A stretch of DNA of 61,035 nt from a virus. Below the pieces are notes generated by a model, which saw only the letters and a list, made by a program, of their open reading frames with translations, did no database searches and was not told where the DNA came from. Positions 19,301 to 26,055 of this stretch are shown here, in pieces. Each line of letters opens with the position of its first letter. The first letter of the stretch is position 1. Location of the stretch: positions 1 to 61,035 of the IMG/VR virus record IMGVR_UViG_3300017729_000002. One strand, 5' to 3'. The translations under genes were made by a program, and so were the position numbers.

Positions 19301-20565
19301 AGTGAGCGGTGCATCTGAGCAGGACCATAGCCGTACTTCTTGATGTTCATCCCTATCTTAGTTGGGTCGTCCTGCAATTTGAACTGCCCAGAACCTAATA
19401 ATTGATCGCCAGCGCGTTGCGTCAACACGGTTTTAAATTCATCAAGATCCATGTCCATGCTACCGAGAGCAGGGTCCATAGAACTCATGGTGCTGTAGAT
19501 TGACATGGTCTCATTATTGATGAGCTTCTCTAATCTCTGCACATTTTCCTTATCGTCGTCTATGACTGCCTCGTCATACGACTTGTATAATTTAACAAAT
19601 CTGTCGAACTGCTTTTGCGAGACTCCTTGTTGTTCCGAGGAACCACTCTTAGTCTCCTGTGTAGGAGGTGCTATTAACTCAGCGTCGAGTATACTGTCAA
19701 CCATATCACCCAGTTCTTGTTTACGGATGATATCATATGTGGGATTACTGAAGCCATCAGGCGTCTCGAGTTGCTTGGAAATATGAGCGGCATCCTGCAA
19801 GGTAACACCATATGGCTTAGATACATCAATGATCTCTTTAGCATTCATGCCTTGTGCAGCTTTTCCAATCTGCACATATGAAGTACCATCTTCTCGTCTA
19901 ATACGAGCTGCCGCTACGCGACCGTCTAAGAGTGCGCTCTTAGCTGCGTTGTCATAAAGCTTGGTTTGCAAGTATCCCTCCGCCTTGCTTTTCCAAAATT
20001 CAAGGTCATCTTTAATTTCTTGGTTTGCCTCGGTAGCCTCTGGGTCAGTTGCCATTGAGTTAGCAAAGGCTTTCTGTTTGGCACGATAAGTGATCACGTC
20101 TTCCCATACCTGTTCTGGGGTAGTGTCCTCAGGTAAATTGTCTAAGTTGTTAGCAGCGATTGCTGTAATCTCAGCTGATGGGGATTCCGCTATGAGCTTA
20201 AGACTAGCCTCTGTAGATAGCTCAGGCGCAGGGAATAGCTTTGCTGTGTTGACTTCATCCCCATCCTCGGGGTTGACTAGACCTCTTTGTACAGCCGCGC
20301 CGTAGAGTGTGTTCCTTAGATCCTGCTCAAAGCCAACCGTGGCTTGGTTTTTTTCCGCGTGCTTCCCTCTAAGATAATCCCCGTAATTTTGCAAATCACC
20401 CAGCTCGTCACCACTAGCATTGTTTACATTCCAGTCATCGAAAGAGTCAAACTCAACTTGCTCAGGAGGAACCGTAGGTTCTTCTGTTGCTTCTGGGTTA
20501 GTAGCATCATTAAGGTGTCCCCAAGGGGTCGGCGATATCGGAGCGAAGGATTTGACGTCAGGCAT
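7393..20565 (-). CDS. Giant polyvalent virion/injected protein (4,390 residues)
   Basis: One uninterrupted frame of 13.2 kb, over a fifth of the window. Visible parts: an acidic N-terminal region; hydrophobic segments near residues 510-600 and 880-910; a degenerate zincin-like EEYVH near 2006; a clear HELSH zincin motif at about 2287-2291; a domain at about 2490-2930; a domain with HDYFGH at about 2950-3220; a short domain at 3235-3325; then long helical segments and a hydrophobic stretch near 4030-4055 before a basic C-terminus. Boundaries are marked by a repeated LQ-S/A-A/G-I linker. This matches polyvalent phage proteins that are packaged and injected with the DNA; the C-terminus resembles LPD38-type domains. 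No RNA polymerase motif was seen. The enzymatic roles are inferred. Confidence 0.8.
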   Translation of the reverse strand: MPDVKSFAPISPTPWGHLNDATNPEATEEPTVPPEQVEFDSFDDWNVNNASGDELGDLQNYGDYLRGKHAEKNQATVGFEQDLRNTLYGAAVQRGLVNPEDGDEVNTAKLFPAPELSTEASLKLIAESPSAEITAIAANNLDNLPEDTTPEQVWEDVITYRAKQKAFANSMATDPEATEANQEIKDDLEFWKSKAEGYLQTKLYDNAAKSALLDGRVAAARIRREDGTSYVQIGKAAQGMNAKEIIDVSKPYGVTLQDAAHISKQLETPDGFSNPTYDIIRKQELGDMVDSILDAELIAPPTQETKSGSSEQQGVSQKQFDRFVKLYKSYDEAVIDDDKENVQRLEKLINNETMSIYSTMSSMDPALGSMDMDLDEFKTVLTQRAGDQLLGSGQFKLQDDPTKIGMNIKKYGYGPAQMHRSLVSNVAKFEEAINANTDLTEADKAQLRANREAMSAQNFDSANELLSKGADAEEWLGTLQEGRAAGTKDHVILENFLSDPDNYSQFEARAKGVGAAWGQGFVSMVTAPMAMAGNEWAREQLIEANQRNAQRRERARLFGVEFGIGQDVAETIGPVFADMAATAALTATTGAGGAMLIAAKQGAKLTTKSLTKGIVKSMTLNSPFKRLVVDGVEESSEVALKRLVKDGYILEPATDEIKKGAMGAIDSFAKIASNKWTQDAAINTPAFTRSAGANYAATYDTLTQMNPDMSHEEKHDRAFGSGIVSGFSTIGIMKAFRSIGKGGIEDAFIKGMTKREALGVVERLGNIGSRVKLGSEDSVKIFANAVGKIHKDMAKNAGKFAGQKNIVSEAFDGFTSEALEEGLDEFVNSYITDYYTDQSTDGMARLESAYRAGLTGGIIGSGMGAYQKLASRSGLREQSRRDQAKLELDFVDNVVAELDTAAAPITGQVVRDILTGPARGKRADEARAKLTQELDPSATPEVTEAAASAEEGAPSEPAPFVPKPLAGPAAQKAREDELREELNGIKELAREQTFFKPDQLQRVKEIEDTLKLDPDAPQADTTTPAPQDPRSQSQKLSHDTDKLTTLPLNSWFTPEGSDSAQLNEEQQARYDYLVEEEMTDDQYKLFEEVDPAETSGLFRSLQIAEAVVDGTLTKDEDGNIVGFPESNDVTLDEVGTRQRMADWLNQEGEGALAGRLTPEEAEENLLKGPDADYMLDLENYVIGVRDPATSDWVGMPIMSELVGATLENLDSNVDPESVERTLEEVQLQLFERQQVEEKVIVKSAPILDNLTEEESQAVQQELNLGDETNVRGADIDALAPVTPEEIEEAAEQGVDLEEVNEQMLINLDKEGRVVESEEDIDIPMEAGTAEAPVTEILEFLNTEEDQVSFDTLVASGFPSRVTAKTKSGFEYSKKPKGYYPRVSTEVARQIYDTWPITPLTEPEGGKVFEGRKQVHYNPHTKKMSSSKGAPVKGFLDSSGRGVFDNDPVLTAEYLKAGKTVIVPKGVELNPSIIADPDTRRVLSVLSVNNENEGMLQDGSDPDKVTSTQANYNILLKKSAGAGLFDQSFYGTPLEIDEAPQADGTKSKVQDGEVFTVGDFINNVTTFISNAMSSDPEKSSSRGTLKNLMNRKGVAPLEGDFFDAASQRFVVETMLVANAYVARKNILDGPVGKLLTAKLNKDGTIEVDQEGKPTGNLQLRQDTATNRSRLIQAFVEQTRYRELTGAKLNEQLKQVSSMTAGSSFPKRTTNFVLQEIVNHPLLKENTMPPMSFIAQLSSDNFRKQQKAKRVRDTQNNAERSQFNEDTDTSIPAVSTDPVSRDEANNAIDQDSDVAESLYESDEARAILVDLATELAGGSQDAANVISRMETKEIAETTQRALDQNVGSKNLQTILGSLESSNPDLYRVITEGFNVVRTGTPRQNKDHNTNARNVVKKNQSRSRIAESQRKIARAANQAEAERLGLVSGDSNSVVSALQKIAETGTTAHKLVANLILENVELVRDVKFTIISANLPFAGMQTTMTDGSLEVVLNLDGHNGRGLSNVLLEEYVHATLTKVLSQPRSTLTPAQLDAVTRLDALRQEISEAASTAGYRSNSALMDSLVNMDEFVAGIMLSPELQAEIKGLGADKGGRGFFRKIMDSIFKFFGKGVTTEEASKYADALTDVIDLAQSTVSVSDPRSKTRAKRVVAEVTANMKATSDAFKATGVPAVYSDPSLAEAQQDVELTEDELIAQKAAEDLNELVSELTEVDTDTEGVTNRAQISEAQQKAEALLRVARELVPPEVPLEIDRTINAAAEFRDGVVVVNPAFIMNLTQDLGLASSKLIVAKVMSHELSHVASFNTLTQEEIDELADTLPDYMYEEIVESYYADRPEQAAEALALIRATDLDEQGQADLLDLKARLTEEHLRMRMEVLTSGFTTEQDWAFYRTNPSLMKIMFRYVSGYFRRMAEMRKFQKELNNGEGNRFMDSAVNSLIHELRSIKAGYRTQESSIAFDPTRPDQGLAVLADKLEEGLTTDPEEFLTRSDGLQAGIAKNYGYAKPSEYGEEITVTPLNAKGEPKNQQYNLIGAPFFKTAPKKDQPYSQPLDYDSLHYEVGPRGRKDIQKLIDSGAVDAAVERLVEETNKMMERPDVAAGLGWYTRMQSRLKEIFTEEDLVIFTNLLGATSANTGVEQNFIYAAEIYQRYKSGEFDSNIKQYLELYDIINAGTLVSEAVKRQVITAKQAKTVKAQDIVERWVDRSGMTLTQSYDATKKFGQNSMPSLRVLAGVWRENTKAPKTPQFAMNLRGESLEATIDVWAARTLRRILYAGNTKRWRIIPKAETGVKNQDFALGQIVFREAAQKLNMSPDDLQAVVWFGEKQTWDENGWTGETGAFKSSFDDAADVFYPKDRPPRTFVEGRAIIKFLQKERLYLFDQTLDLEVLSTSQKQTLRTHEKEYKQAKLGTGVQSYIESRGRGEVSERVEGEREGTREDARRYTDGRSLQSAIGAPLPRQRREDLVVGGAKDSYGGDAGGHLKGLPVTVRVDGTPTIFTGYKPAQDVAEKYQQQTGIGETPISYYAPVNEKRAARIARAFDKLQHNPSDPEVAEAYQALIAETYAQYDAMIEAGVKLEFAPSGKDPYKNPRNAILDVVENNHMYVFGTKDGFGSDSGFDPSDNPLLEVSPYTWGGREVLANDIFRAVHDYFGHIRNGVGFRARGEENAWRSHSTMYSKAARRALTTETRAQNSWVNYGPYGEFNQTATGEETIFADQKIGLLPEWVMETEDAPRTSGLQSAIGNPNQYDEQFMGEALMSGAVRGDLERMPQSVRNALKRQEYLGFDSATEAFANIIQDDNWNETWEITSPSDQGIINRYRNKIYGQTAEDVRFRRSLGLQSAIAPSEGFTPDKMDYSGFIDQLELPFYATGGYDAPTSLIGRILKGALDPRIERMIQNRQFFRNAAEKTANSFKTKFDRLMKEAYGDQLDSSDTARLNKAIGRSAIVPRERRKEIEDEYQAELDTIAQTTYESTKERKLDEQIAADNKFGKLLAEKQVIAKQIIAEQTQALAELEEVSPELAQTIRDIRSELIEPIQEKMKDLYGMDEGMKAHFDVQKGIYLTTQYRMFTETGFHEHASNSPEYAGIREEAGKYFIEDLKLKRRDELREQAKNAGLVFNPQEADLIVEAEFQEQSPDSLKTMGQLEVDKFLAQYKRAGKNDVVSNDDAKILEDNLKEKKDLDPRLRALLGEVGTEATVDNLVRTFLTVSTMAANQAMFSNIQKMGQKEGFLMTAKQLKAARKKDPEAYEDWDAVTPKKTSANNPLRGMYAPKHVREGLVELFKSDINTETDTDSEKVVGFMTSTLRQASGLSMATKTLGSIGFYIRNMLSNIVFFGPSQGFVNGASMIAKTKYVWDELKDPNRMDAYLTELSALGVIDNELRSTLMKDMLDGTRNLSDVISEQNKLIQAAAKGTEATFGKVYKVATRMAGAVDGFYKIAYYENELKVLRKAKAKAEKEGGSFADYSDSDLKQMARDKVLMTAQSSSQAPPIVKDIARHGIGALVAPFIRFKAEVPRVVFNTFKLANQEMRSDSSVIKARGLKRMVGMLAVGVGSMGLVASILAGIAGTEDDDMQDFQRETAPEYLRGNSFLSIPPKWSKFFGGGDKYKTIDLTFINPYALLADPVVRAFEKMGRGEFGEAGAALVNGLFVDQYLDEQIAAGALTAVIENRDPTNNKPIVENVSDTTGEAAIKRLTFLFNEAYSPDILKRAIKAYQTATSDEVYTDPENSVQNILYGAVRPFKVHTIDPERQLTNYLYESRREFANIKSRKNILRSLKPISEQSIVEIFEEEYEDRQAVSNHAIRMMRGASKYGMSDKHIYQTASEVLSKRRTKNLMNGVMDGINLTPDFTQRMIATAKTEEEKQMKLARIKEAYKWINANPKKYLLSEGSVIKRKKTQ

Positions 20566-20594
20566 AGCTGTTGCGTGTATGTATTGGGTGGATA

Positions 20595-21590
20595 TTACAA
20601 TCCAGTTCTATTTTGTAAAGATGATTTTTGTCGTGGTAATACTGTGGGTGCAGAAGTTTGATATCCTGCTCTATTGTATTGCTTAGATCTATATGCTTTT
20701 TCTTGATCTGTAACGTATACGGAGAGCTGATCACGGTAACCTTCTACTGCGTCCCTTAATTCTGCGTCAGTCATACCCTTGTCTCTAACTTCAGATGGTC
20801 TCATACCCGTGAACTTGGCATAGTGACCCACTAGGATGTTCCTAGCCTTGGCTGGCATTGCGGGCTCGTCTCCGTAATCCTTCGCCTCAATATAAGCACC
20901 TTCAAGATCTGAATCCAGATCCTCTAGTTGGTCTTTTGACTCCTCTAAATCCTTAACCCCATACTTCGCGATCTCTTTCTGTGTTTCTATTTCGATTGCG
21001 GAGTCATAAAACGACTGCGCTTCTGCGACACGTTGAGCAGTATCTTCTTCATTTAACCCAAGAGCTTTGGCTCTTGATTTCACTGCTGCAATATTACCAG
21101 CTTCAATAGCTGGCCTCATCATGTTGGTTTGCTTGTCAATCTTAGCCTGTTCTTTCGCTATGCGAGTCTTCTCAGCGTTTATTTTACCAGTGGCCGCAGT
21201 ATACAAGCTATTTGCCGATGGGGTGCTAAACAATTCGGGGTTCTCTAATCGGTAGTTGGCTAACCCTTCGGCGCGATCTTCTGGGCTACCTTCCCCACTA
21301 GTAATCCCAATAAGATTATTTGATATCTGACCAATCCTAGAGTCCTGCTCTCGTTTCCTACGAGCATCATCCCTCCGCTTCTGTAAGGCTTCGAGGTTCA
21401 TCTGGTATGTCAGATCTCGATTACGCTGCTGATCAATTGCTGCATAGATATCCATGGTCTCCTTGATCTCCTTATTGGATGGGCCAAATGCCTTGTTCAA
21501 GTAAGAAGCCTCTGATCCTTTAAGACCAGAGGAGAAGAACCGATTCCTCATCGGCGTGATATCATTTTCTATTGAGAAGCTATTTGGCAT
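20595..21590 (-). CDS. Probable virion protein, helical
   Basis: 331 residues, highly charged, largely alpha-helical and coiled-coil (many R, K, E, Q, A), no catalytic motif. It lies in a co-directional block with the terminase and the giant protein, 29 nt before the latter. It is probably an internal or ejection protein packaged with it. This role rests on position and composition only. Confidence 0.55.
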   Translation of the reverse strand: MPNSFSIENDITPMRNRFFSSGLKGSEASYLNKAFGPSNKEIKETMDIYAAIDQQRNRDLTYQMNLEALQKRRDDARRKREQDSRIGQISNNLIGITSGEGSPEDRAEGLANYRLENPELFSTPSANSLYTAATGKINAEKTRIAKEQAKIDKQTNMMRPAIEAGNIAAVKSRAKALGLNEEDTAQRVAEAQSFYDSAIEIETQKEIAKYGVKDLEESKDQLEDLDSDLEGAYIEAKDYGDEPAMPAKARNILVGHYAKFTGMRPSEVRDKGMTDAELRDAVEGYRDQLSVYVTDQEKAYRSKQYNRAGYQTSAPTVLPRQKSSLQNRTGL

Positions 21591-21596
21591 ATGCTG

Positions 21597-22184
21597 TTAT
21601 CTTGTAGAGGTGCGATCCATACGTGTGTCCAAGAGTTTCCCTTCTTCGTATTCCCGAATGCGTTCTTGTGGGGTTCCTAGGTATTGAGAGCTATTGGGAT
21701 CCAGTCGTGCATCCATGCCAGAACCAGTTTCTGACTTTATGAAGTTACTGGGCATCATTAATGCTGGGTGCCCCAGATCATAACTACTACCTCCAACAAC
21801 GGCAGGGCCTCTACCTACACGGGGTTCACCCATATCAATACGGGGTCTGTTTCTGTTTCTGTTTCTGTTTCTGTTACGGAGAAACTCCTCATAAGCATCT
21901 TGTGCTGCACTACCCATACCACCTTTGGCCATGGCATACTGCTCAGCATCGACAAATGCTTGGGACTTAACCGTCGGGTGACCAGCAAGCTTCATCATCT
22001 CTGCTTGTGCAAACATTTGGTTGGCCTCCTTCTTGGCTCCAGCCTTACGTAACTTCCTCGCGGCTACACGTGCCATGTGGTAATCAGATGTAATCCTGCG
22101 TGGCTTATCACTGAGGCTACCCGTACGGAGAGAGGATTTCCACTCACCATCCTGAAGTTTTTGATATTTGCTTTTCCTACTCAT
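21597..22184 (-). CDS. Probable virion protein with Arg-Asn repeat
   Basis: 195 residues, basic N-terminus (MSRKSKYQKLQDGEWKSSLR), helical middle, then a tract of alternating Arg and Asn encoded by a TTTCTG hexanucleotide repeat on the plus strand at about 21847-21874. The C-terminal part is Gly- and Pro-rich. Likely structural or DNA-associated. It is separated from its neighbours by 6 and 12 nt. Function unknown. Confidence 0.55.
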   Translation of the reverse strand: MSRKSKYQKLQDGEWKSSLRTGSLSDKPRRITSDYHMARVAARKLRKAGAKKEANQMFAQAEMMKLAGHPTVKSQAFVDAEQYAMAKGGMGSAAQDAYEEFLRNRNRNRNRNRPRIDMGEPRVGRGPAVVGGSSYDLGHPALMMPSNFIKSETGSGMDARLDPNSSQYLGTPQERIREYEEGKLLDTRMDRTSTR

Positions 22185-22196
22185 TTACGATTTAAA

Positions 22197-23231
22197 TTAA
22201 GTGTTCCTTCTACGGAGACCTCCTCTAGCACCAAACTGATTATCATCACGTCTTCCCAGCCTGTTCATAAAGTTATCCATTTCTTTACGCCCTATGCCGA
22301 GTGCTTTAGCCCTGCTTTGGTCTCCCTTATTGAATGTGTAGCTACCGCCTGATCTATTAAGTTGATTCTCGAGGTATGATCCAAATTCTTGGCGGCCTTT
22401 TAATCGTTCCTTGGGGTCTGTAATAACGGTGGGGGCATTACTCGCGGTGGCTCGCGCTGAGGATGATGCTTGGGGGCTCGCGGGTGGTGCCATGAACTCA
22501 CGCGGAGTTAGGTCAAGACTTGTATCACCAAAACTCGTGCCAGTTATTTCACCCATTGGTTTAAGCACCGTATTCTCAGGGGCTGCTGCATCTGCTACCG
22601 CTGGCGCTGCGTCCTGTGGCTTAAGCTTAGCTAATTCTCCTAACGCTGCCTTACGATCTACATTGCGCTGTTTGAGGCGAGCTTCATATTGGTCTCCTGT
22701 CTCACCTTCCATAGCGCGTCCCATTGAACCACCGAACTTCTCATTAAAATCTTTCTGGGCAGCTAAGAAGTCATTCGCTCCCTCTGGTGCTGCTGGTGCT
22801 GCGGGTGCTTCAGGGGCAGCTGGGCTGTCCTCACTTTCTCTACCCAGTCCAGTCTCTGCTCTGGCTAGTTCAATGTCAGCCATAACTTTATTGGCCTGTT
22901 TCATGAGATCACTAGGACCCGCCGCACGCTTTGCATCAATTTTATCTAAGAAGTCTTGGGCACCTTGCTTTTCCTGTTGGAATTCACTAGGCTCTTTTTC
23001 TACGGCATCCCGTTGCTCACGCGCTTTGGATACAAAGTCGGCCTTCGCACCTGCTGCGGCACCACCCACCATAGGTCCCTTATAATCTTTTAGAATATCT
23101 TTATCTTCCTTATCCCGCTCAGCACGAGCGGCTTGGGTCGCGGCTTTGCTTTCTTCATTGGCGCGTTGACTAGCTGCGTATTCTGCTGCTTTCTTTTTTT
23201 TCTCTTCTGGTGTGAGTGGTATTGCCGCCAT
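22197..23231 (-). CDS. Probable virion protein, Ala/Glu-rich
   Basis: 344 residues, with long charged helices in the first half (EEKKKKAAEYAASQRANEES) and an Ala- and Pro-rich linker (PAAPEAPAAPAAPEG) at about residues 132-146. The C-terminus is basic with an RGGLRRR tail. It is the first gene behind a sigma70-like minus-strand promoter and heads the block leading to the giant protein. Function unknown; an internal head protein is plausible. Confidence 0.55.
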   Translation of the reverse strand: MAAIPLTPEEKKKKAAEYAASQRANEESKAATQAARAERDKEDKDILKDYKGPMVGGAAAGAKADFVSKAREQRDAVEKEPSEFQQEKQGAQDFLDKIDAKRAAGPSDLMKQANKVMADIELARAETGLGRESEDSPAAPEAPAAPAAPEGANDFLAAQKDFNEKFGGSMGRAMEGETGDQYEARLKQRNVDRKAALGELAKLKPQDAAPAVADAAAPENTVLKPMGEITGTSFGDTSLDLTPREFMAPPASPQASSSARATASNAPTVITDPKERLKGRQEFGSYLENQLNRSGGSYTFNKGDQSRAKALGIGRKEMDNFMNRLGRRDDNQFGARGGLRRRNT

Positions 23232-23260
23232 GTATGTATTACAAGTTAAAGTTAATGATT

Positions 23261-23288
23261 AGTATATACATTGTGCCTCCGAACTCAA
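23261..23288 (-). promoter_or_regulatory. Minus-strand promoter of the internal-protein operon
   Basis: On the minus strand TTGAGT (23288-23283), a 16-nt spacer and TATACT (23266-23261). The predicted start near 23254 leaves a leader of about 23 nt before the ATG at 23231. It lies just upstream of the terminase stop, so the internal-protein genes can be expressed separately from the terminase. Confidence 0.55.
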
Positions 23289-23296
23289 GGGTAAAA

Positions 23297-25075
23297 TCAC
23301 GGTAAGTAAGCCGCATCATTATACAGAGCAGACTTCAAGTGCTTCATTGTCTTAGGCGGTTTCCGATATGCTTGATTTGGATCTTCTTCTCTGGGCTCCA
23401 ATGCGATCAAACCATGCCTCTGACGAGCGCAGTCCAACGCTAGAAACGCCGCATCTGCAAGGTCAGGTGACTGACCTAGCCTCTGTTTGAACTCTGGCTT
23501 AGATTCGATCCTGACCTTTAGCGATCCTGTCTTGATCATCTCATAGGTCCGACCAACAATCTCCTGAGCAAGATCTGAATCTACACCAAATAATTGTCGG
23601 GTCCTCATCAGCTCTTTCCCTACGAACCATAGTTCTGACACTCGGTTGGTGTATAACTCCACCCCTGTCATCTGACTATTTACGGAGACCCGCTTATCTG
23701 ATGGCTTGCCACCAAAGGTAACACGTAAGAAACGGGGTGACCACTCACCAGCGAGCACGTCACAGAATGAAGATCCAGCACCAGTTGCATCCACCGCCAG
23801 ATCATCGGGGGCAACACCCTCCTTCTCGCAGATCTTTTTGATCTGCTGTACGAGCTGGTAAGATCTTGGCACTGCCTTGTTTGTCGCATCGTCGTTCAGC
23901 TGGTAACTCTTATGGAACTCAAATACATATTGCCCCACATCGTCGGTGCCTACATACCCCGTGTATAGAACTGTGCGGTCACCACCGTTGGTAAACGCGG
24001 GGTCAAGACCAGCCACTTTGATGGGCTTAGACCCCCAACGAACCTTGTTCATGCAGCCACTCTTTGTAATCTCAGTTTCGCTGTATATGCCCTCGTCCTC
24101 GTCGGAGTCAAAGAACACCGCACGAACCATTCGCATGTAACCCCTTGAGCTTGTGCCGAGTAGCTCACGTTTCTCTGCGATCTGGTCAGCACGAGGTAGG
24201 TATGGGTATATTGTTTCACCAGCTAAGATATTAGGACTACGCTCACCGTCGAGTCGGATGTATTTACCACCCCACTTAGTCCTCCAGCCATCATCGACAT
24301 TGGTGTCTACGGAATCCCAGCCATCCTCTGGCTCAGACCAAACACCAAACGCATCAAACTTAGAGCTCGGGTTGGACATACCAATCATGCGGAACTCGGG
24401 GTTTGATGACAAGTTGGTCAGACCTGCGTGTACCACAGCCTCGGAGATCTCAGAAAGCTCGTCACCAATAACGATGACCTTCCTGTTCTTAATACCAATA
24501 AACTTACCTACCGCTTCTCGAGTCCTGCTTTTCTCTGCCGCAATCAGGGACAGACCAGACTTCTCTAAGAGCGTACCATGTTCATTGACGTATGCCACGT
24601 TACCTATTGAATCCCGAATCCTGAAAGGCATATCATCTATCACTGCCAGTAAGCTGATGATAGAACCCCAAATCCTTTTTCGTGCTTCACGCAACGTGGT
24701 TGAAGTAATCAGGACTAAGGTATCCTTTGGCTGGGACAAGCAGTTAACGATGGCATAAGCAGCCATGGTGTGAGACTTGGATGAGGATGCAGCACCGCCC
24801 ACAGCGAGGAACTTATTCTCAAGGCAGCTGCGGATAATCATCTTAGCCCATGGGTTTTGCTGCATTAAGGGTTCAGGAATGTCGGGGCGGTTCCATAGGA
24901 TGTCACAAATACGCCAGAAGTAATACTCCTTGGCTTTTGTAAGCTCATGGTTTGCGAAGCCAAAGAGCAGGGCGGTCAGCAAACTGGTTGGTGGGATAAT
25001 TAGACCACCTACATCCATGTCCGTTGAGGATGGTTTAATGTGCGGCTCGTATTTGCTGTCTAATTTAATGTCCAT
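23297..25075 (-). CDS. terL: Terminase large subunit
   Basis: 592 residues from the ATG at 25075; a longer frame to 25114 is less likely because it would enter the promoter of the divergent gene. The ATPase half has a Walker A-like GGAASSSKS near residues 91-99 and a Walker B VIVIGDELSE near 195-205. The nuclease half begins with AGLDPAFTNGGD near 355 and has a second acidic cluster DLAVDATGAG near 425. The motor packages DNA through the portal. The putative small subunit is divergently encoded 42 nt away, while the portal is 30 kb off, an unusual split of the packaging genes. Confidence 0.9.
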   Translation of the reverse strand: MDIKLDSKYEPHIKPSSTDMDVGGLIIPPTSLLTALLFGFANHELTKAKEYYFWRICDILWNRPDIPEPLMQQNPWAKMIIRSCLENKFLAVGGAASSSKSHTMAAYAIVNCLSQPKDTLVLITSTTLREARKRIWGSIISLLAVIDDMPFRIRDSIGNVAYVNEHGTLLEKSGLSLIAAEKSRTREAVGKFIGIKNRKVIVIGDELSEISEAVVHAGLTNLSSNPEFRMIGMSNPSSKFDAFGVWSEPEDGWDSVDTNVDDGWRTKWGGKYIRLDGERSPNILAGETIYPYLPRADQIAEKRELLGTSSRGYMRMVRAVFFDSDEDEGIYSETEITKSGCMNKVRWGSKPIKVAGLDPAFTNGGDRTVLYTGYVGTDDVGQYVFEFHKSYQLNDDATNKAVPRSYQLVQQIKKICEKEGVAPDDLAVDATGAGSSFCDVLAGEWSPRFLRVTFGGKPSDKRVSVNSQMTGVELYTNRVSELWFVGKELMRTRQLFGVDSDLAQEIVGRTYEMIKTGSLKVRIESKPEFKQRLGQSPDLADAAFLALDCARQRHGLIALEPREEDPNQAYRKPPKTMKHLKSALYNDAAYLP

Positions 25076-25081
25076 TAAAGA

Positions 25082-25110
25082 TTGAATACATTGTAAATAC
25101 CAAGTATACT
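25082..25110 (+). promoter_or_regulatory. Promoter for a probably leaderless terS-like mRNA
   Basis: TTGAAT (25082-25087), a 17-nt spacer and TATACT (25105-25110). The predicted start is at 25117 or 25118, and the ATG begins at 25118, so the mRNA would have essentially no 5' leader. Confidence 0.55.
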
Positions 25111-25117
25111 CCAACCC

Positions 25118-25801
25118 ATGGCGAAGGACAACCCTGAAGACAATAAAAATAAAGGACCAGAACCGCTGCCTTTACACCATAAAAAAGTCAGTAACCCATT
25201 CGGACAGAATGGTAAGAAGCGCCGTCTGTTTACAAAAGCCATGGAGCTCTATGAGCAGCAGTATACTTTTGCTGCAATTGCTAAGGAGTGCGGAGTCCAC
25301 GTATCGACTTTGCGTAGATGGTTCAGGGATGCAGGTGCACCACCTAAGAAGAGTAAGTGGGAAGAGAACCCAACTCCGTGGATTGATAAAGAAGCGCCTA
25401 AGCCAGAGTCCATCTTTGATGGCACGGAGGAGCATAAGACTAAGCACGCTGTAGACAAAGCTGCCGAGCACGCGCACCTAAAAGAGAAAGGCAGGATCGA
25501 TGAGATAGCTTCTGCCCAAGCCAGTCCAGCAGAGCAATACCAGAGCTACATGGCGAGTCAAGCGGTCCGACTGATGCGAGATGGTATGGCTCAGATGAGA
25601 CCACCAACCAACGTCCGCGAAGTGGAAGTGCTAGATAAGATAGCTCGCCGCCACTTTGGCTTAGACGAAAAGCAAAGCGGTGGCGCGACCAGCCTAAGCA
25701 TAGACATAAACATTCTAAATGACGCAGCTGCGGCTTCAAGGAAGAGGCCCACCAAAGTTGTCGATGTAGACCCAAATCCAAAAGACAACAAAGACCAATG
25801 A
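25118..25801 (+). CDS. Terminase small subunit-like HTH protein
   Basis: 227 residues. A helix-turn-helix, FAAIAKECGVHVSTLRRWF at about residues 52-70, resembles those of phage terminase small subunits and transposase-type HTH proteins. The rest is charged and helical, with a disordered, Lys- and Asp-rich C-terminus. Divergent from the large subunit with only 42 nt between starts. The role in DNA recognition for packaging is inferred from the HTH and position. It overlaps the next gene as ATGA. Confidence 0.65.
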   Translation: MAKDNPEDNKNKGPEPLPLHHKKVSNPFGQNGKKRRLFTKAMELYEQQYTFAAIAKECGVHVSTLRRWFRDAGAPPKKSKWEENPTPWIDKEAPKPESIFDGTEEHKTKHAVDKAAEHAHLKEKGRIDEIASAQASPAEQYQSYMASQAVRLMRDGMAQMRPPTNVREVEVLDKIARRHFGLDEKQSGGATSLSIDINILNDAAAASRKRPTKVVDVDPNPKDNKDQ

Positions 25802-26055
25802 AATTCTTCGCCTCACGCACGCATGAGCCCAACCCCTTCGTCATCAAAGGGAGCATCCGCTCTAACCTAGATTACTTTTACTCTGCTAAGCAGATCACGG
25901 GAGACTTTGTCAGGGTAATCCCCTCGACATGGAAAGAGATCTCATTCCTACAGAGTCTTGAGAAAGGCTATAACTTATTTGCTCCATGGCACGGCGACGG
26001 TGTTCTAGTCAAAGCAGACTTCCTCCCAGCTGTCAGTGATAGTAGGCGTCGATAA
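25798..26055 (+). CDS. Small hypothetical protein
   Basis: 85 residues, mixed beta and helix, with aromatic and basic residues (FFASRTHEPNPFVIKGS). No recognised motif. It starts within the stop of the upstream gene (ATGA) and overlaps the resolvase gene by 20 nt, so the three are probably translationally coupled. Function unknown. Confidence 0.5.
   Translation: MKFFASRTHEPNPFVIKGSIRSNLDYFYSAKQITGDFVRVIPSTWKEISFLQSLEKGYNLFAPWHGDGVLVKADFLPAVSDSRRR

Noticed and set aside
7393-20565. N4-type virion RNA polymerase hidden in the giant protein
   Set aside because: No RNA polymerase motifs were recognised, though a remote match cannot be excluded without profile searches.
25076-25117. Minus-strand promoter for terL in the 42-nt divergent region
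   Set aside because: Candidate -35/-10 pairs have 18-20-nt spacing or put the -10 box directly against the ATG; only the plus-strand promoter is convincing.
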